This document shows, in pieces, positions 23,949 to 33,446 of a DNA stretch of 64,000 nucleotides. The notes under the pieces are model-generated. The model saw nothing but the letters and a program-made list of their open reading frames with translations, did no database searches and was not told the origin of the DNA. The position numbers were made by a program, and so were the translations under genes. The DNA is from Bromus sterilis (taxonomy: Eukaryota > Streptophyta > Magnoliopsida > Poales > Poaceae). The stretch's first letter is position 1; each line of letters begins with the position of its first letter. The stretch covers positions 293,925,782-293,989,781 of the forward strand of contig OX465600.1 in assembly GCA_950022295.1 (NCBI GenBank), in the 5' to 3' direction.

Positions 23949-24467
23949 TTACTCCTCCTCTTCCTGCTCCTGGTTGTTGGGGATGAACATGCTTTCCCTG
24001 GCGAAGCAATTCCACGGTAAAGGTTCTCCAGTCTCGAAGGTCATCTCGGTCTCCGGGATCCTGCACTCAGTAGCCAAACCTATGCGTGAGAACTTGAGAT
24101 CATACTCACAGTTCTGGTTCTGATGATCATAGATTTGCCCTTGTAGTGTCTCTGTTTTCTCTTCGAGTGCGGTCAAGCTTGACCATATCTCCTTTAGCTC
24201 CTCCGAGTATAGAGACTTTAACTCGTTGGTGATGCTGAAGTTAGCTTCAACACCACGCTCCACCATCTTCTTGTACTTGAAAACCTCTTGTTCCATCTCC
24301 TTCAGCCGATCTTCGGTGCTCCCCTCTTTGACTGGCCCCTTCAGATCTTCCTTGCGGAGGACACCGTCCTCAACATGAAGGACCTGAGGATGCTTCCTCA
24401 CCTCTGCGAGGTAAGGGTTGATGATGTTGACGACGAACTTGTCCTTGGGGGAACTTGGAGAAGCCAT
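23949..24467 (-). CDS. Small coiled-coil protein encoded after pol in the Athila-like element
   Basis: Minus-strand frame of 172 codons. The start at 24467 (MASPSSPKDKFVVNIINPYL) is preferred over an upstream ATG at 24584 because the extra 39 residues look like leader sequence. The protein is rich in Glu and Lys, has a long predicted helix with heptad character (KEMEQEVFKYKKMVERGVEA and ELKEIWSSLTALEEKTETLQ), and ends in an acidic tail. No transmembrane segment or signal peptide is visible. It occupies the slot where some Athila elements carry an envelope-like gene, but it has no feature of one. I do not recognise a function; similar frames occur in grass retroelements as far as I recall. Confidence 0.6.
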   Translation of the reverse strand: MASPSSPKDKFVVNIINPYLAEVRKHPQVLHVEDGVLRKEDLKGPVKEGSTEDRLKEMEQEVFKYKKMVERGVEANFSITNELKSLYSEELKEIWSSLTALEEKTETLQGQIYDHQNQNCEYDLKFSRIGLATECRIPETEMTFETGEPLPWNCFARESMFIPNNQEQEEEE

Positions 24468-24800
24468 GGCACCTAAATCTGCTAAAAGTTTTCCTGGCAG
24501 AAACAACCGAAAGAGAAAACACACGAAATCGCGAGGTACGGTACCGGGACGATCCGGGAAAATATATAGAAAAAATTTCTGCAACAGAAGGAAGGTTCCG
24601 AGTCTAGGTGGAGTCGGAGGCGGTGTCCAGGGGAGTCAGGAGGGTGCCCGGCGCGGCCTGAAGGGGGGGCCGCGCCAGGGGGCCTCCTGGCCTCCCTGGA
24701 GCTCCACTCCGGCTCCAATAAGGCTTGGAATTTTCCTAATTTTTCAAAAACTTTGAAAAATAAACTTTTATTGACGTTCGCGGTGTTTTCTTACCATAAT
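24468..24800 (-). other. Spacer between pol and the third frame
   Basis: About 330 bp, GC-rich in the middle (24640-24720). No gene is seen on either strand beyond shadow frames. Confidence 0.5.
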
Positions 24801-27800
24801 TCATACCTTTCCCGATTCTGCTCCTGCCGGAATCTGAAACTGGGCTGCAACATGTTCTTCATGAGTACTTGTGTATATCATGCTTGCATCCACATTGATT
24901 GGATCACCTGCCATATAATGTTTGAGTCTTTGTCCATTCACAACTTGAGGCTTGGTGTCTTCGAAATTATTGATCTTGATATCACCGGACCAATATACTT
25001 CTTCAATATGAAAAGGTCCTTCCCATCTGGAAAGCAGTTTACCTGGAGAAAACCTGAAACGAGATCTAAACAACAAAACTTTATCACCAACATTAAATTC
25101 ACGTTTCAGAATTCTTTTATCGTGCCACTTCTTTACCTTTTCCTTGAACATTTTAGCGCTCTCGTAAGCTTCACTTCTCCACTCATCTAGAGAAGTCAAG
25201 TTCATGAGCCGCTTTTCACCAGCTAATTTTGGGTCAGCATTCAGCTCTCTGACAGCCCAGAAAGCTTTGTGCTCTAACTCTAATGGTAAATGGCAAGCCT
25301 TGCCATAGACCATCTTATAAGGAGACATGCCCATGGGGTTTTTGTAAGCAGTTCTATACGCCCACAAAGCATCTCCTAAATTTTTTGACCAGTCCTTTCT
25401 AGAACTGTTTACTGTTTTCTGTAAGATCAACTTGATCTCCCTATTGGTGACCTCAACTTTCCCACTAGTTTGAGGGTGGTACGGTGATGCAATCCTATGA
25501 TTGACATCGTACTTGGCTAGAGCTTTCCTAAAAGCTCCATGTGTGAAGTGTGACCCTCCATCTGTCATGAGGTACCTTGGTACTCCAAACCTAGGAAAAA
25601 TTACATCCTTGAGCATTTTCAAAGATGTCTTGTGATCAGCACTCTCAGTGGGGATTGCTTCAACCCACTTGGTTACATAATCAACAGCAACTAAGATGTG
25701 TGTGTACTTGTGTGAAGGAGGAAAAGGACCCATAAAATCAAAACCCCAGCAATCGAAAGGTTCGATCACTAGTGAGTAATTCATAGGCATCTCATTTCTC
25801 CTGCTAATGTTTCCAACTCTCTGACACTTATCACAAGATAGAACGTACCTTCGGGCGTCTTTAAAAAGAGTAGGCCAATAAAAACCTGATTGTAAAACTT
25901 TATGTGCGGTCCTTTCACCAGCATGATGTCCTCCATAGGGACTGTCGTGACATTGTCGAAGAATGTCTCGTTGCTCGTGTTCCGGTATACACCTTCTTAC
26001 GATCCCGTCCGCACCTTCTTTATAAAGATGTGGATCATCCCAAAAGTAGTGCCTCAAATCCGTGAAGAATTTCTTCCTCTGCTGAAATGTAAAACCCGGA
26101 GGCAAAAACTTTGCAACGATAAAATTAGCATAATCTGCAAACCAATAATCGGAATGAGATTGTACTTTTACAACAGCAAGATGTTCATCTGGAAAACTGT
26201 CGTTCACTGGAATAGGATCGTGCGGGATATCTTCCATCCTTGAAAGATTATCCGCCACCGGGTTGTCTTCTCCTTTTCTATCGACAATCTGCAAATCAAA
26301 TTCTTGAAGAAAGAGTACCCACCTAATGAGTCTTGGTTTGGCATCCTTTTTCTGCATAAGATACTTAATGGCAGCATGATCAGTATGAATAATAACTTTA
26401 TAATCAACAATATACTGCCTAAACTTATCACAAGCAAACACCACTGCCAAGAATTCCTTCTCGGTAGTAGCATAATTCTTTTGAGCACTCTCAAGTGTTT
26501 TGCTGGCATAGTGGATGACATTCAGCTTCTTGTCAACCCTTTGTCCTAAAACAGCTCCAACAGCAAAATCACTAGCATCACACATAATTTCAAAGGGCAA
26601 ATTCCAGTCAGGTGGTTGTACTATAGGAGCGGTTATCAAGCCTTTCTTAAGAACTTCAAAAGCTTCCTTACAATCTTCGTCAAATACAAAAGGAACATCC
26701 TTCTGGAGAAGATTGGTGAGGGGTTTCGAGGTCTTAGAAAAGTCCTTAATAAATCTTCTATAGAAACCAACATGACCTAGAAAACTACGAATACCTTTGA
26801 TGTCCCTTGGATAGGGCATCCTTTCAATAGCTTCAATTTTTGCCTTGTCCACTTCAATTCCCCTTGCGGAAATCTTGTGTCCAAGAACTATCCCTTCATT
26901 AACCATGAAATGGCACTTCTCCCAGTTGAGCACCAAATTTGTTTCTTCACATCTCTGCAAAACTTTATTAAGATTGTGGAGACAGTGGTCAAAGGAGCTT
27001 CCATAGACGGAAAAGTCGTCCATGAAAACTTCTACAATCTCCTCACAGAAACCATGAAATATTGCAGACATACACCTCTGAAAAGTAGCAGGTGCATTAC
27101 ATAAACCAAAATGCATACGCCTATAAGCATAAGTACCGTAGGGACACGTGAAAGTGGTGTTCTCTTGATCCGCGGTGTTAACTTGAATCTGGGAGAAGCC
27201 AGAATACCCATCAAGATAGCAGAAGTGGGTGTTTTTAGACAACCGCTCGAGCATCTGATCAATAAAGGGCAAAGGATAATGGTCCTTCCGGGTGGCCTTG
27301 TTTAACTTCCTGAAATCAATACACATTCTATATCCAATAATGGTCCTCTGAGGTATTAGTTCATTTTTATCATTAGGGACAACAGTCATACCTCCCTTTT
27401 TTGGAACACAATGAACGGGACTTACCCACTTACTATCAGCTATAGGATAGATGATACCTGCGGCTAGAAGTTTGAGAACCTCTGTCCTAACCACATCCTT
27501 CATCGTTGGGTTCAACCGTCGTTGGTGATCAACAACCGGTTTAGCAACGGGCTCGAGATTGATAGTATGTTGGCAAATGGATGGACTAATACCCTTGAGA
27601 TCATCAAGAGTATAGCCAATAGCACCTCGGTGTCTGCGAAGTGTCTCCAATAATCGCTCTTCTTCATACCCTGAAAGGTTAGAATTGATAATAACAGGAT
27701 ATACTTTCTTTTCATCTAAATAAGCATACTTGAGCGTATCGGGTAGTGGTTTTAAGTAGAACACCGGGTCTTCTTTTGGTTGCGAGAGGATTCCTAAAGG

Positions 27801-28496
27801 TTCAACCGGTAGGTTGTGCTTCAGGATAGCAGGTTGTCTTAAAAATATGTCTTCTAGTTCATTCCTTTCCTGCATATGTATATCATTCTCGTGGTCCTCC
27901 ATAAATTGCTGCAAAGTATCGTTAGGAGGAATAGCAATGGAAGCAATTTCTTCAATAATTTTTTCATTACTTGACAAGTCAGTACCACGAGGCTGCTTAG
28001 AAAACTTAGAGAAATTGAATTCATACGGCTCACCGTTGAATTCAACAGAAACTTTACCTTTTTTGCAATCTATTATAGCTCCACAAGTGCTGAGGAAGGG
28101 CCTACCAAAGATAATAGGGCAAAAACTATCTTGCACTGAACCAAGTACAAGAAAGTCTGTAGGATATTTTACCTTCCCGCAGAGTACTTCAACATCTCTT
28201 ACAATCCCAACTGGAGAGATTGTTTGTTTATTTGCAAGATGGATGGTGACATCTATGTCCTCGATCTCACACGGCTGAATCTCATGCATGATCTCTTGAT
28301 AAAGTGTGAAGGGGATAGCGCTGACGCTGGATCCCAAATCACATAGCCCATAGTAATTATGATCTCCTATCTTGACAGATACAACAGGTGTACCTGAAAT
28401 TGGGCCTTTGTTCCTGGCTGTGACAATGTTAGTGGCAACAGCACAAAAACTAATAGTGGAACCTTCAATATCACTTGTTACCAGATCCTTGACCAT
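24801..28496 (-). CDS. Athila-like Pol (protease, RT, RNase H, integrase)
   Basis: 1231 codons without a stop. The protease has CDLGSSVSAIP near residue 50 and IIFGRPFL later. Reverse transcriptase has YRMCIDFRKLN and the catalytic FMDD box at about 491. RNase H has MCDASDFAVGAVLGQ near 645. The integrase zinc finger (HDSPYGGHH...CDKC) lies at about 849-895, and its catalytic acidic residues at GFDFMG (about 918), MTDGGSHF (977) and SGKVEVTNRE (1014). No chromodomain follows. The order PR-RT-RH-IN and the FMDD box place it with Ty3 elements of the Athila lineage. It lies in the same frame as gag (28611-29510) but is separated by two TAG codons (28611-28613 and 28509-28511), so the given ATG may not be its natural start. 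Confidence 0.9.
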   Translation of the reverse strand: MVKDLVTSDIEGSTISFCAVATNIVTARNKGPISGTPVVSVKIGDHNYYGLCDLGSSVSAIPFTLYQEIMHEIQPCEIEDIDVTIHLANKQTISPVGIVRDVEVLCGKVKYPTDFLVLGSVQDSFCPIIFGRPFLSTCGAIIDCKKGKVSVEFNGEPYEFNFSKFSKQPRGTDLSSNEKIIEEIASIAIPPNDTLQQFMEDHENDIHMQERNELEDIFLRQPAILKHNLPVEPLGILSQPKEDPVFYLKPLPDTLKYAYLDEKKVYPVIINSNLSGYEEERLLETLRRHRGAIGYTLDDLKGISPSICQHTINLEPVAKPVVDHQRRLNPTMKDVVRTEVLKLLAAGIIYPIADSKWVSPVHCVPKKGGMTVVPNDKNELIPQRTIIGYRMCIDFRKLNKATRKDHYPLPFIDQMLERLSKNTHFCYLDGYSGFSQIQVNTADQENTTFTCPYGTYAYRRMHFGLCNAPATFQRCMSAIFHGFCEEIVEVFMDDFSVYGSSFDHCLHNLNKVLQRCEETNLVLNWEKCHFMVNEGIVLGHKISARGIEVDKAKIEAIERMPYPRDIKGIRSFLGHVGFYRRFIKDFSKTSKPLTNLLQKDVPFVFDEDCKEAFEVLKKGLITAPIVQPPDWNLPFEIMCDASDFAVGAVLGQRVDKKLNVIHYASKTLESAQKNYATTEKEFLAVVFACDKFRQYIVDYKVIIHTDHAAIKYLMQKKDAKPRLIRWVLFLQEFDLQIVDRKGEDNPVADNLSRMEDIPHDPIPVNDSFPDEHLAVVKVQSHSDYWFADYANFIVAKFLPPGFTFQQRKKFFTDLRHYFWDDPHLYKEGADGIVRRCIPEHEQRDILRQCHDSPYGGHHAGERTAHKVLQSGFYWPTLFKDARRYVLSCDKCQRVGNISRRNEMPMNYSLVIEPFDCWGFDFMGPFPPSHKYTHILVAVDYVTKWVEAIPTESADHKTSLKMLKDVIFPRFGVPRYLMTDGGSHFTHGAFRKALAKYDVNHRIASPYHPQTSGKVEVTNREIKLILQKTVNSSRKDWSKNLGDALWAYRTAYKNPMGMSPYKMVYGKACHLPLELEHKAFWAVRELNADPKLAGEKRLMNLTSLDEWRSEAYESAKMFKEKVKKWHDKRILKREFNVGDKVLLFRSRFRFSPGKLLSRWEGPFHIEEVYWSGDIKINNFEDTKPQVVNGQRLKHYMAGDPINVDASMIYTSTHEEHVAAQFQIPAGAESGKV

Positions 28497-28610
28497 TGCA
28501 ACTTGAGGCTAGACCTTGATCGTGTCCTCAGGTTTGTCAGTGGTCCTTCCATTTTTATTTAAAATACCCGTAACAAAAGAGTGCTCCTTTATCCTGCAGG
28601 GATAAGGTGG

Positions 28611-29510
28611 CTATTCATACACAACTGCAGGTAAAACAGGATCAGTAACATTAATCTCAATGGTTGACTCCTTGAAAGGTTTATGATGTTGACTCTCCTT
28701 CGTCCTGGAAGAATCAATATGAGAAGCAAAGTCTTTGCAAAATTCAACAATTAGCTGGGAATCAAGACCAATTTTAGAGAAAAAGGTATTAAAGTAATCA
28801 GTCTTTACATAACTCTCAATGTAGCTATGCTCATAGTTTATAGCGGGTTCAATACCTTTATCAATTTCCCAGTCTTCGGTATACTTCTGGATCCTTTCTA
28901 TAAGATCCCATTTTTCTTCCATACTTCTGGTCTGGAATACCCCACTAGAGGAGGCATCCAACATCTCCTTGTCCTGACGAGAAAGCCTGGCATAAAAATT
29001 TGTGAGTATAATTTCCTTGGGGAGCTCATGGTTTGGGCATTTGAGCATCAGGGACTTCAGTCTCCCCCAAGCTTGAGCGATGCTCTCTCCGTCGCGAGAC
29101 CAAAAGTTGTAGATGTAATTCCTGTCTTGGTGAATTTCATGAAGAGGATAAAACTTCGCATAAAAGAGAGACATAAGCTCTGGCCATTCAAGCGAATCAG
29201 AGTTATCGAGTAGCTTATACCAATCTGAAGCTTTATCTTTGAGAGATATGGAGAATAGTTTCTTCATGACGAACTCCATCGTCACACCTGTAAGCTTAAA
29301 TAAAGAACATAATTGTGATAGATATAGCAGGTGTTCTCCCCGATGTCCTTCTCCTGTACAACGATTAGCCAAGACATAATCAACAATACCAGATGGTATT
29401 TTATAGGGCACAATTTCAGTAGGGGTAGGAGTGACCACCACAGTCGTGGTGCGGCTCCTTACCAGCAACGAACCAACAGCAGAAGAGTCCATAAGGACTG
29501 AAAGTAACAA
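28611..29510 (-). CDS. Athila-like Gag
   Basis: A 299-codon minus-strand frame with the plant retrotransposon gag domain (about residues 65-190: GHRGEHLLYLSQLCSLFKLT, DWYKLLDNSDSLEWPELMSL, FYAKFYPLHEI). It forms the element's cytoplasmic particle. It ends in a TAG at 28611-28613, and the same frame reopens into pol, so an ancestral gag-pol fusion is likely. No CCHC zinc knuckle is seen. The intervening 38 codons contain a second TAG. Confidence 0.85.
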   Translation of the reverse strand: MLLSVLMDSSAVGSLLVRSRTTTVVVTPTPTEIVPYKIPSGIVDYVLANRCTGEGHRGEHLLYLSQLCSLFKLTGVTMEFVMKKLFSISLKDKASDWYKLLDNSDSLEWPELMSLFYAKFYPLHEIHQDRNYIYNFWSRDGESIAQAWGRLKSLMLKCPNHELPKEIILTNFYARLSRQDKEMLDASSSGVFQTRSMEEKWDLIERIQKYTEDWEIDKGIEPAINYEHSYIESYVKTDYFNTFFSKIGLDSQLIVEFCKDFASHIDSSRTKESQHHKPFKESTIEINVTDPVLPAVVYE

Positions 29511-29559
29511 CAGAAAATAAAAGTTTCCTTACCGGCTTCACTTACCAATAGCGCTACAC

Positions 29560-29577
29560 TCCCCGGCAACGGCGCCA
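29560..29577 (-). promoter_or_regulatory. Primer binding site, TGGCGCCGTTGCCGGGGA
   Basis: The minus strand carries this 18-base site 11 bases inside the 5' LTR end. It is the site typical of Athila and related plant Ty3 elements, usually assigned to tRNA-Asp. Confidence 0.75.
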
Positions 29578-29588
29578 GAAAAGCTCGT

Positions 29589-31132
29589 TGATGGCGGAGA
29601 AGTTAATAGGTTTAGTTGGGTTGCCTTCCCTGTTAACCGCGCCAACCGCCACAAGTCTAGGGGATCAATTGTAGCTTTTCGATAAATAAGGATGTCGATC
29701 CCAACGAGGAGCAGAAGGTGTTGATAAGTGACACTGGATAAGGAAAGACTGCAAACACTCAAAGGTAAATATTTAGGGGTTTTTGGTTTAAGCAACAGAA
29801 AAGTAAAAGACGTGCAAAGTAAACTGGGTAACTGAGGAGTAGCAAGTGGCCCAATCCTTTTACAAGGATAAGCCTAAGAACTAAACTTATAAAGGCTAAA
29901 GCGTTCTCGAGAAAACACGGGAGAGATAGTCTAGTCACTTTCACCATACTCTGCCAAGTAATATGTATTGTTTGATAAGTATCGGTGGGTGGATCAATGC
30001 TAGTACACCTTCTAGACTAAGATAAGTGTACTCTTATGATTACACACCTTGGAAGCATCCGCAAATACAAGGTAGTAATTAAGGCATAAGCCTAACCACA
30101 GCATTACGATCAAGGATCCATAACTCCCTTGTGCGAAAGTCTGCGAACTGGGGTTCAGGTTTCTTTCACTCCGGCAACCCACCATAAGCATCCTTTGTGC
30201 ACAATGTTTCCCTCTAGGCCCATTAAAGGTGAAGTGTTATGTGTTCGACTCACATAACACCACTAGAGAAATAACAACACAACTTAAGTATCACACATCA
30301 CATAATACTTCAACATCATATGACTACTAACAACTAGACTGCTCCCATGTTCTCAAGAACTAAAGTAACTACTCACAAGACATAAAAGAGATCATGATCA
30401 GAGGTGATAAATAGGTGATGAACAATCTGGACACAATAATATTTCTCCAACAAAACTCAATAGCATTCACCACAAAGTAGTAATCAACACCAACAGAGTA
30501 GAGGGGATAGATAGTACGGATTACAACACAAGTTGAAATTGTGAGATGAGATTGGATGTAGATGGAGATGGTGCTGATGTTGGGGATGATGTTGATGATG
30601 ATCTCGATGATGCCCGTGACGATGATGATGATGATGGCGACGATCTCCCCTTCCGGGAGGTGATCTCCCCGGCGGAATCTCTCCGCCGGAGATTGGTTTT
30701 CTCCTCTGTAGGTTTCCGCACCGTGGCGGAGACGTCTCGCGAAAGCAGCTCCTGTTTAGGGGTTTCTACCCCCAAGGGGTTATATAGGCGAAAGGGGGCA
30801 CCGAGGGTGCCTGGCGCGGCCAGAAAGGGGGGCCGCGCCAGGCACCCTTCTGGCTGCCTGGTGGGTCCCCTCACCTTCTCCTTCGGTGACTCCCAGCCAT
30901 TTGGCATAAAAATGCTCCCCGTAAAATTTCATCGTATTTGGACTTGATCTGCTTCAGCAACTTGGTTTCCACTTCTTCACCGCTGAATCCTGGTTCTGCT
31001 GTTTCGGCACCGGAAAGTTGTAAACTGTGTAAAATAAGCCAAAACAACATAAGGACAACACTTTAAAGTGGAAAATATCAATGAATAAGGTGAAATCACA
31101 ATATAAAATAGTGATGCTTTTTGGACGTATCA
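29589..31132 (-). mobile_element. 5' LTR of the Athila-like element
   Basis: 1544 bp, TGATACGTCC at 31132 to CCATCA at 29589 on the minus strand, matching 12499-14043 over its whole length. A TATA motif lies at about 30776-30786. The target duplication ATGAC follows at 31133-31137. Confidence 0.9.
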
Positions 31133-31177
31133 ATGACCCCGACCCCTCCCTCGCGAGCCTGAGGTCTCGCCCTCCAT
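31133..31177 (-). pseudogene. Start of the CACTA second gene
   Basis: The ATG at 31177-31175 opens MEGETSGSRGRGRG and runs into the Athila target site. The frame continues at 12498 on the far side of the element. Arg/Gly repeats at the N-terminus are common in this family. Confidence 0.6.
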
Positions 31178-31259
31178 ATCTGTCACGAACCTGCCAAGAA
31201 TTAAAATAAAATAATTAGTACAATGAGAAAAAGAATTAATAATACAAAAGTAATTACTG

Positions 31260-31300
31260 CAATAATGAGAATATATATATATATATATATAATTAAAGTT
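31260..31300. repeat. AT dinucleotide microsatellite
   Basis: About ten ATs in a row at 31271-31290 between the two CACTA genes. Confidence 0.8.
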
Positions 31301-31313
31301 GAGATGCATACAA

Positions 31314-31815
31314 CTAACAATAGTTGGGATCATCGGTATCTTCTCTTTGATCAATTGAAGGATCGTCATCACTATCACGCGTGTCGTCGATAATGACGGC
31401 CTCATCAGGTTCAACAGCACCAACATTTGGAAGGCCTTTATGTAAATGGTCAAGCATTGACAGGTCATCTGGAGCAGTAACCTCTTCTTCTTCAGGCTCT
31501 TCAACATCGTCGTTAGCGGGTTCACTCTCATCATCGTTATCGGGTTCACTCTCATTGTCTTCTTCCATGTTCTGGGGTTGCGTAGAGCGGTTTCGGAAAC
31601 GTTTTTTTATCACACGTGTTTCTTGGAAGAATTCTCCTTCATATGTCTCTGGGTCAATTTGGGGTACATAATCCTCTTCATTGGGGGGGAGGTGGTCTAA
31701 TATGTGGTGGCACATCATAAACGACATCCCAACCTTTCAGGTTTTCAACCGTTTGGCAGGGGTAGGATAGATAGAAAACCTGGGTGGCCTGTTGAGCCGT
31801 AATATAGACATTGGG
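31314..31815 (-). pseudogene. CACTA TNP2-type transposase, C-terminal remnant
   Basis: The minus strand encodes RPNVYITAQQATQVFYLSYP and VENLKGWDVVYDVPPH, the tail module (DUF4216-like) of TNP2 transposases. A frameshift at a C-run (plus strand G-run at 31683-31689) then leads into EEDYVPQIDPETYEGEFFQE and a very acidic end (DNDDESEPANDDVEEPEEEE). The catalytic transposase part that should lie upstream is absent: only an inverted duplication, low-complexity DNA and the CACTA end follow to the right. The enzyme is therefore lost. Confidence 0.75.
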
Positions 31816-31990
31816 TCGGTTTCCCATGCTTTGGTCTCGATCCGACGCGGTATTTCGGCAGCACCTCCCCGCTGTTCTCTTAATACACGTCTCGACAACA
31901 AGCCGAGAGGTTGTGTATCTGGAGAACAACAGGGAGGCGCTGACGAAATACCGCGTCGGATCGGGACCAAAGCATGAAAAACCGACCCAA
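31811..31990. repeat. 180-bp foldback made from the TNP2 tail region
   Basis: TTGGGTCGGT at 31811-31820 is mirrored by ACCGACCCAA at 31981-31990. Between them the arms continue almost perfectly, for example CTTTGGTCTCGATCCGACG against CGTCGGATCGGGACCAAAG. A short loop lies near 31895-31905 (ATACAC and GTGTAT pair close to it). Arms are about 80 bp with few mismatches. The left arm overlaps transposase coding sequence. Confidence 0.85.
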
Positions 31991-32399
31991 TCTACACATA
32001 CTCGGGCTGTCCATGGATAACGTTGGACAATTCGAAAGAATCACTATTATAAATATGCAAATTAATGCATATTTATAACTGTAACCCTTTCGAACGGGAG
32101 ACACATACTGGTTATGCGACTTTACATATGATTATACTAAATGTACCTAGTTAGCTATTTTAAGGCCAGAATTGAGCAAAGGAAAGGGGGAGAGAGGATA
32201 AGAATTGTTTTGCTCACCCTAGAACTCAGGGAGGTCGTCGAATGGAGGGGGCGGAGGTCGTCGAACACCGGACCCACACAACAGGGAAAGACATGCACTT
32301 TAAAATGAACCCAATCAACAAGGAGACTCGATATACCGGTAATTACATCTATATTTTTTTCTTTTGTTTTTCCTATTATTTACATTTATTTCATTTATA
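31991..32399. other. CACTA internal sequence, no gene seen
   Basis: About 400 bp between the foldback and the pyrimidine tract, AT-rich at 32036-32080. No coding motif is seen. Confidence 0.5.
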
Positions 32400-32835
32400 T
32401 TTTTTTTCTCCTCCTCCTCCTTCTTCACCCCCAACTTCTTATTCTTCTTCTCCTCCTTCTCCTTCTTCTTCTTCTTCACCTTCTTCTTCTTATCCTCCTC
32501 CTCCTTCTTTTCTTCTTCTTCTCCTCCTCCTCCTCCTTCTCCTTCTTCTTCTTCTTCTTTTATTTCCTATATCTTTTTTCTTTTCATCTTTTCTTATTCT
32601 ACTTTTACCCCTAATTTTTCTCCTCTTCTTTTTTTATTTCTTCTTCTTCTTCACCTTCTTCTTCTTATCCTCCTCCTCCTCCTCCTTCTTCTTCTTCTCC
32701 TTCTTCTTCTTCTTCTTTTCTTCTTCTTCTTCTTCTTCTTCTTCTTCTTCTTCTCCTCCTCCTCCTTCTTCTTTTTCCCTTTTCTTCTACTTCTCTTTAT
32801 ATCCTTTTATTCTTCTCCTATTTTTTCTTTCACTT
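32400..32835. repeat. 435-bp CTT/CTC polypyrimidine tract
   Basis: Almost purely C and T on the plus strand, made of TTC and TCC units with a few T-rich gaps. It gives rise to long Ser/Phe/Leu/Pro open frames that are compositional artefacts. Smaller tracts of the same kind follow at 32970-33025. Confidence 0.95.
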
Positions 32836-33446
32836 CTTTTCTAACTAAAACTACATCTAATTAAAACAAAATCAAACTAATTGCTAACAATACTAGTACT
32901 AACAGTACATAGAAAATAACACTAATAAAATTACTAAAAGAAATAGCTACAATACAATAACCTAACTAATTATTTTTTCTCTTCTTTCTCTTTTTCCTCT
33001 TCTTTTAATTATTTTTTCTTCTTCTAACCTAACTAACTACAATACAATAACTAACTACAATACTAAAATTACTAAAACAGATAAAAGGCTAACAAAAATT
33101 AATAAAACAGAGAAAAAAAGAGAGGAAAGGGGGCTCACCTGGTGGTGGAGGAGGGCGGTGGTGGAGGAGGCCGGCCGGGTCGGGGGTGAACGGCGGCGGC
33201 GGCTGCAATAGGGCGGCGGCGTCGGCTGCAATAGGGTGGCGGCGGTTAGAGGAGAGAGAGGAGAGAGAGGAGGGAGGAGGAGGGGCGGGCGTCGGGACGC
33301 GGCGGCGACCTGCGGGGGGCGGCGGCGGCGTGCGGGGTGCGACAGCGGCGACCTGCTAGCAGCGGGGGCTTGTGTGGCGCGGCAGAGAGAGAGAGGTGTG
33401 GATAGGGCCCCTCCTCTCTCTGCTCTGCTAGCAGTTAACGGGACGT
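32836..33446. other. CACTA 5' region: AT-rich then GC-rich, no gene
   Basis: 32836-33120 is AT-rich and simple. 33140-33440 is GC-rich with GGCGG and GGAGAG repeats. This may be the transposon's promoter and first noncoding exon. No protein can be supported. Confidence 0.5.

Larger units (their letters stand above)
12499..31132 (-). mobile_element. Athila-like Ty3 retrotransposon with gag and pol
   Basis: Complete element on the minus strand: two LTRs of 1544-1545 bp (29589-31132 and 12499-14043), a primer binding site at 29560-29577, gag (28611-29510), pol (24801-28496), a small third frame (23949-24467) and a polypurine tract at 14044-14057. The 5-bp target duplication ATGAC flanks it at 12494-12498 and 31133-31137. 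The target was the first coding exon of the CACTA second gene. The FMDD reverse transcriptase box and the PBS type fit the Athila lineage. A Copia element (14383-22665) has inserted into its 3' noncoding part; without it the element is about 10.3 kb. Confidence 0.9.

Noticed and set aside
23949..24467. Envelope-like gene in the Athila element
   Set aside because: It is in the right position, but there is no signal peptide, transmembrane segment or glycosylation pattern. The protein is a soluble-looking coiled coil.
32242..32864. Open frames of 200 and 166 codons rich in Ser, Phe, Leu and Pro
   Set aside because: They are translations of the CTT/CTC tract in two frames and have no sequence complexity.
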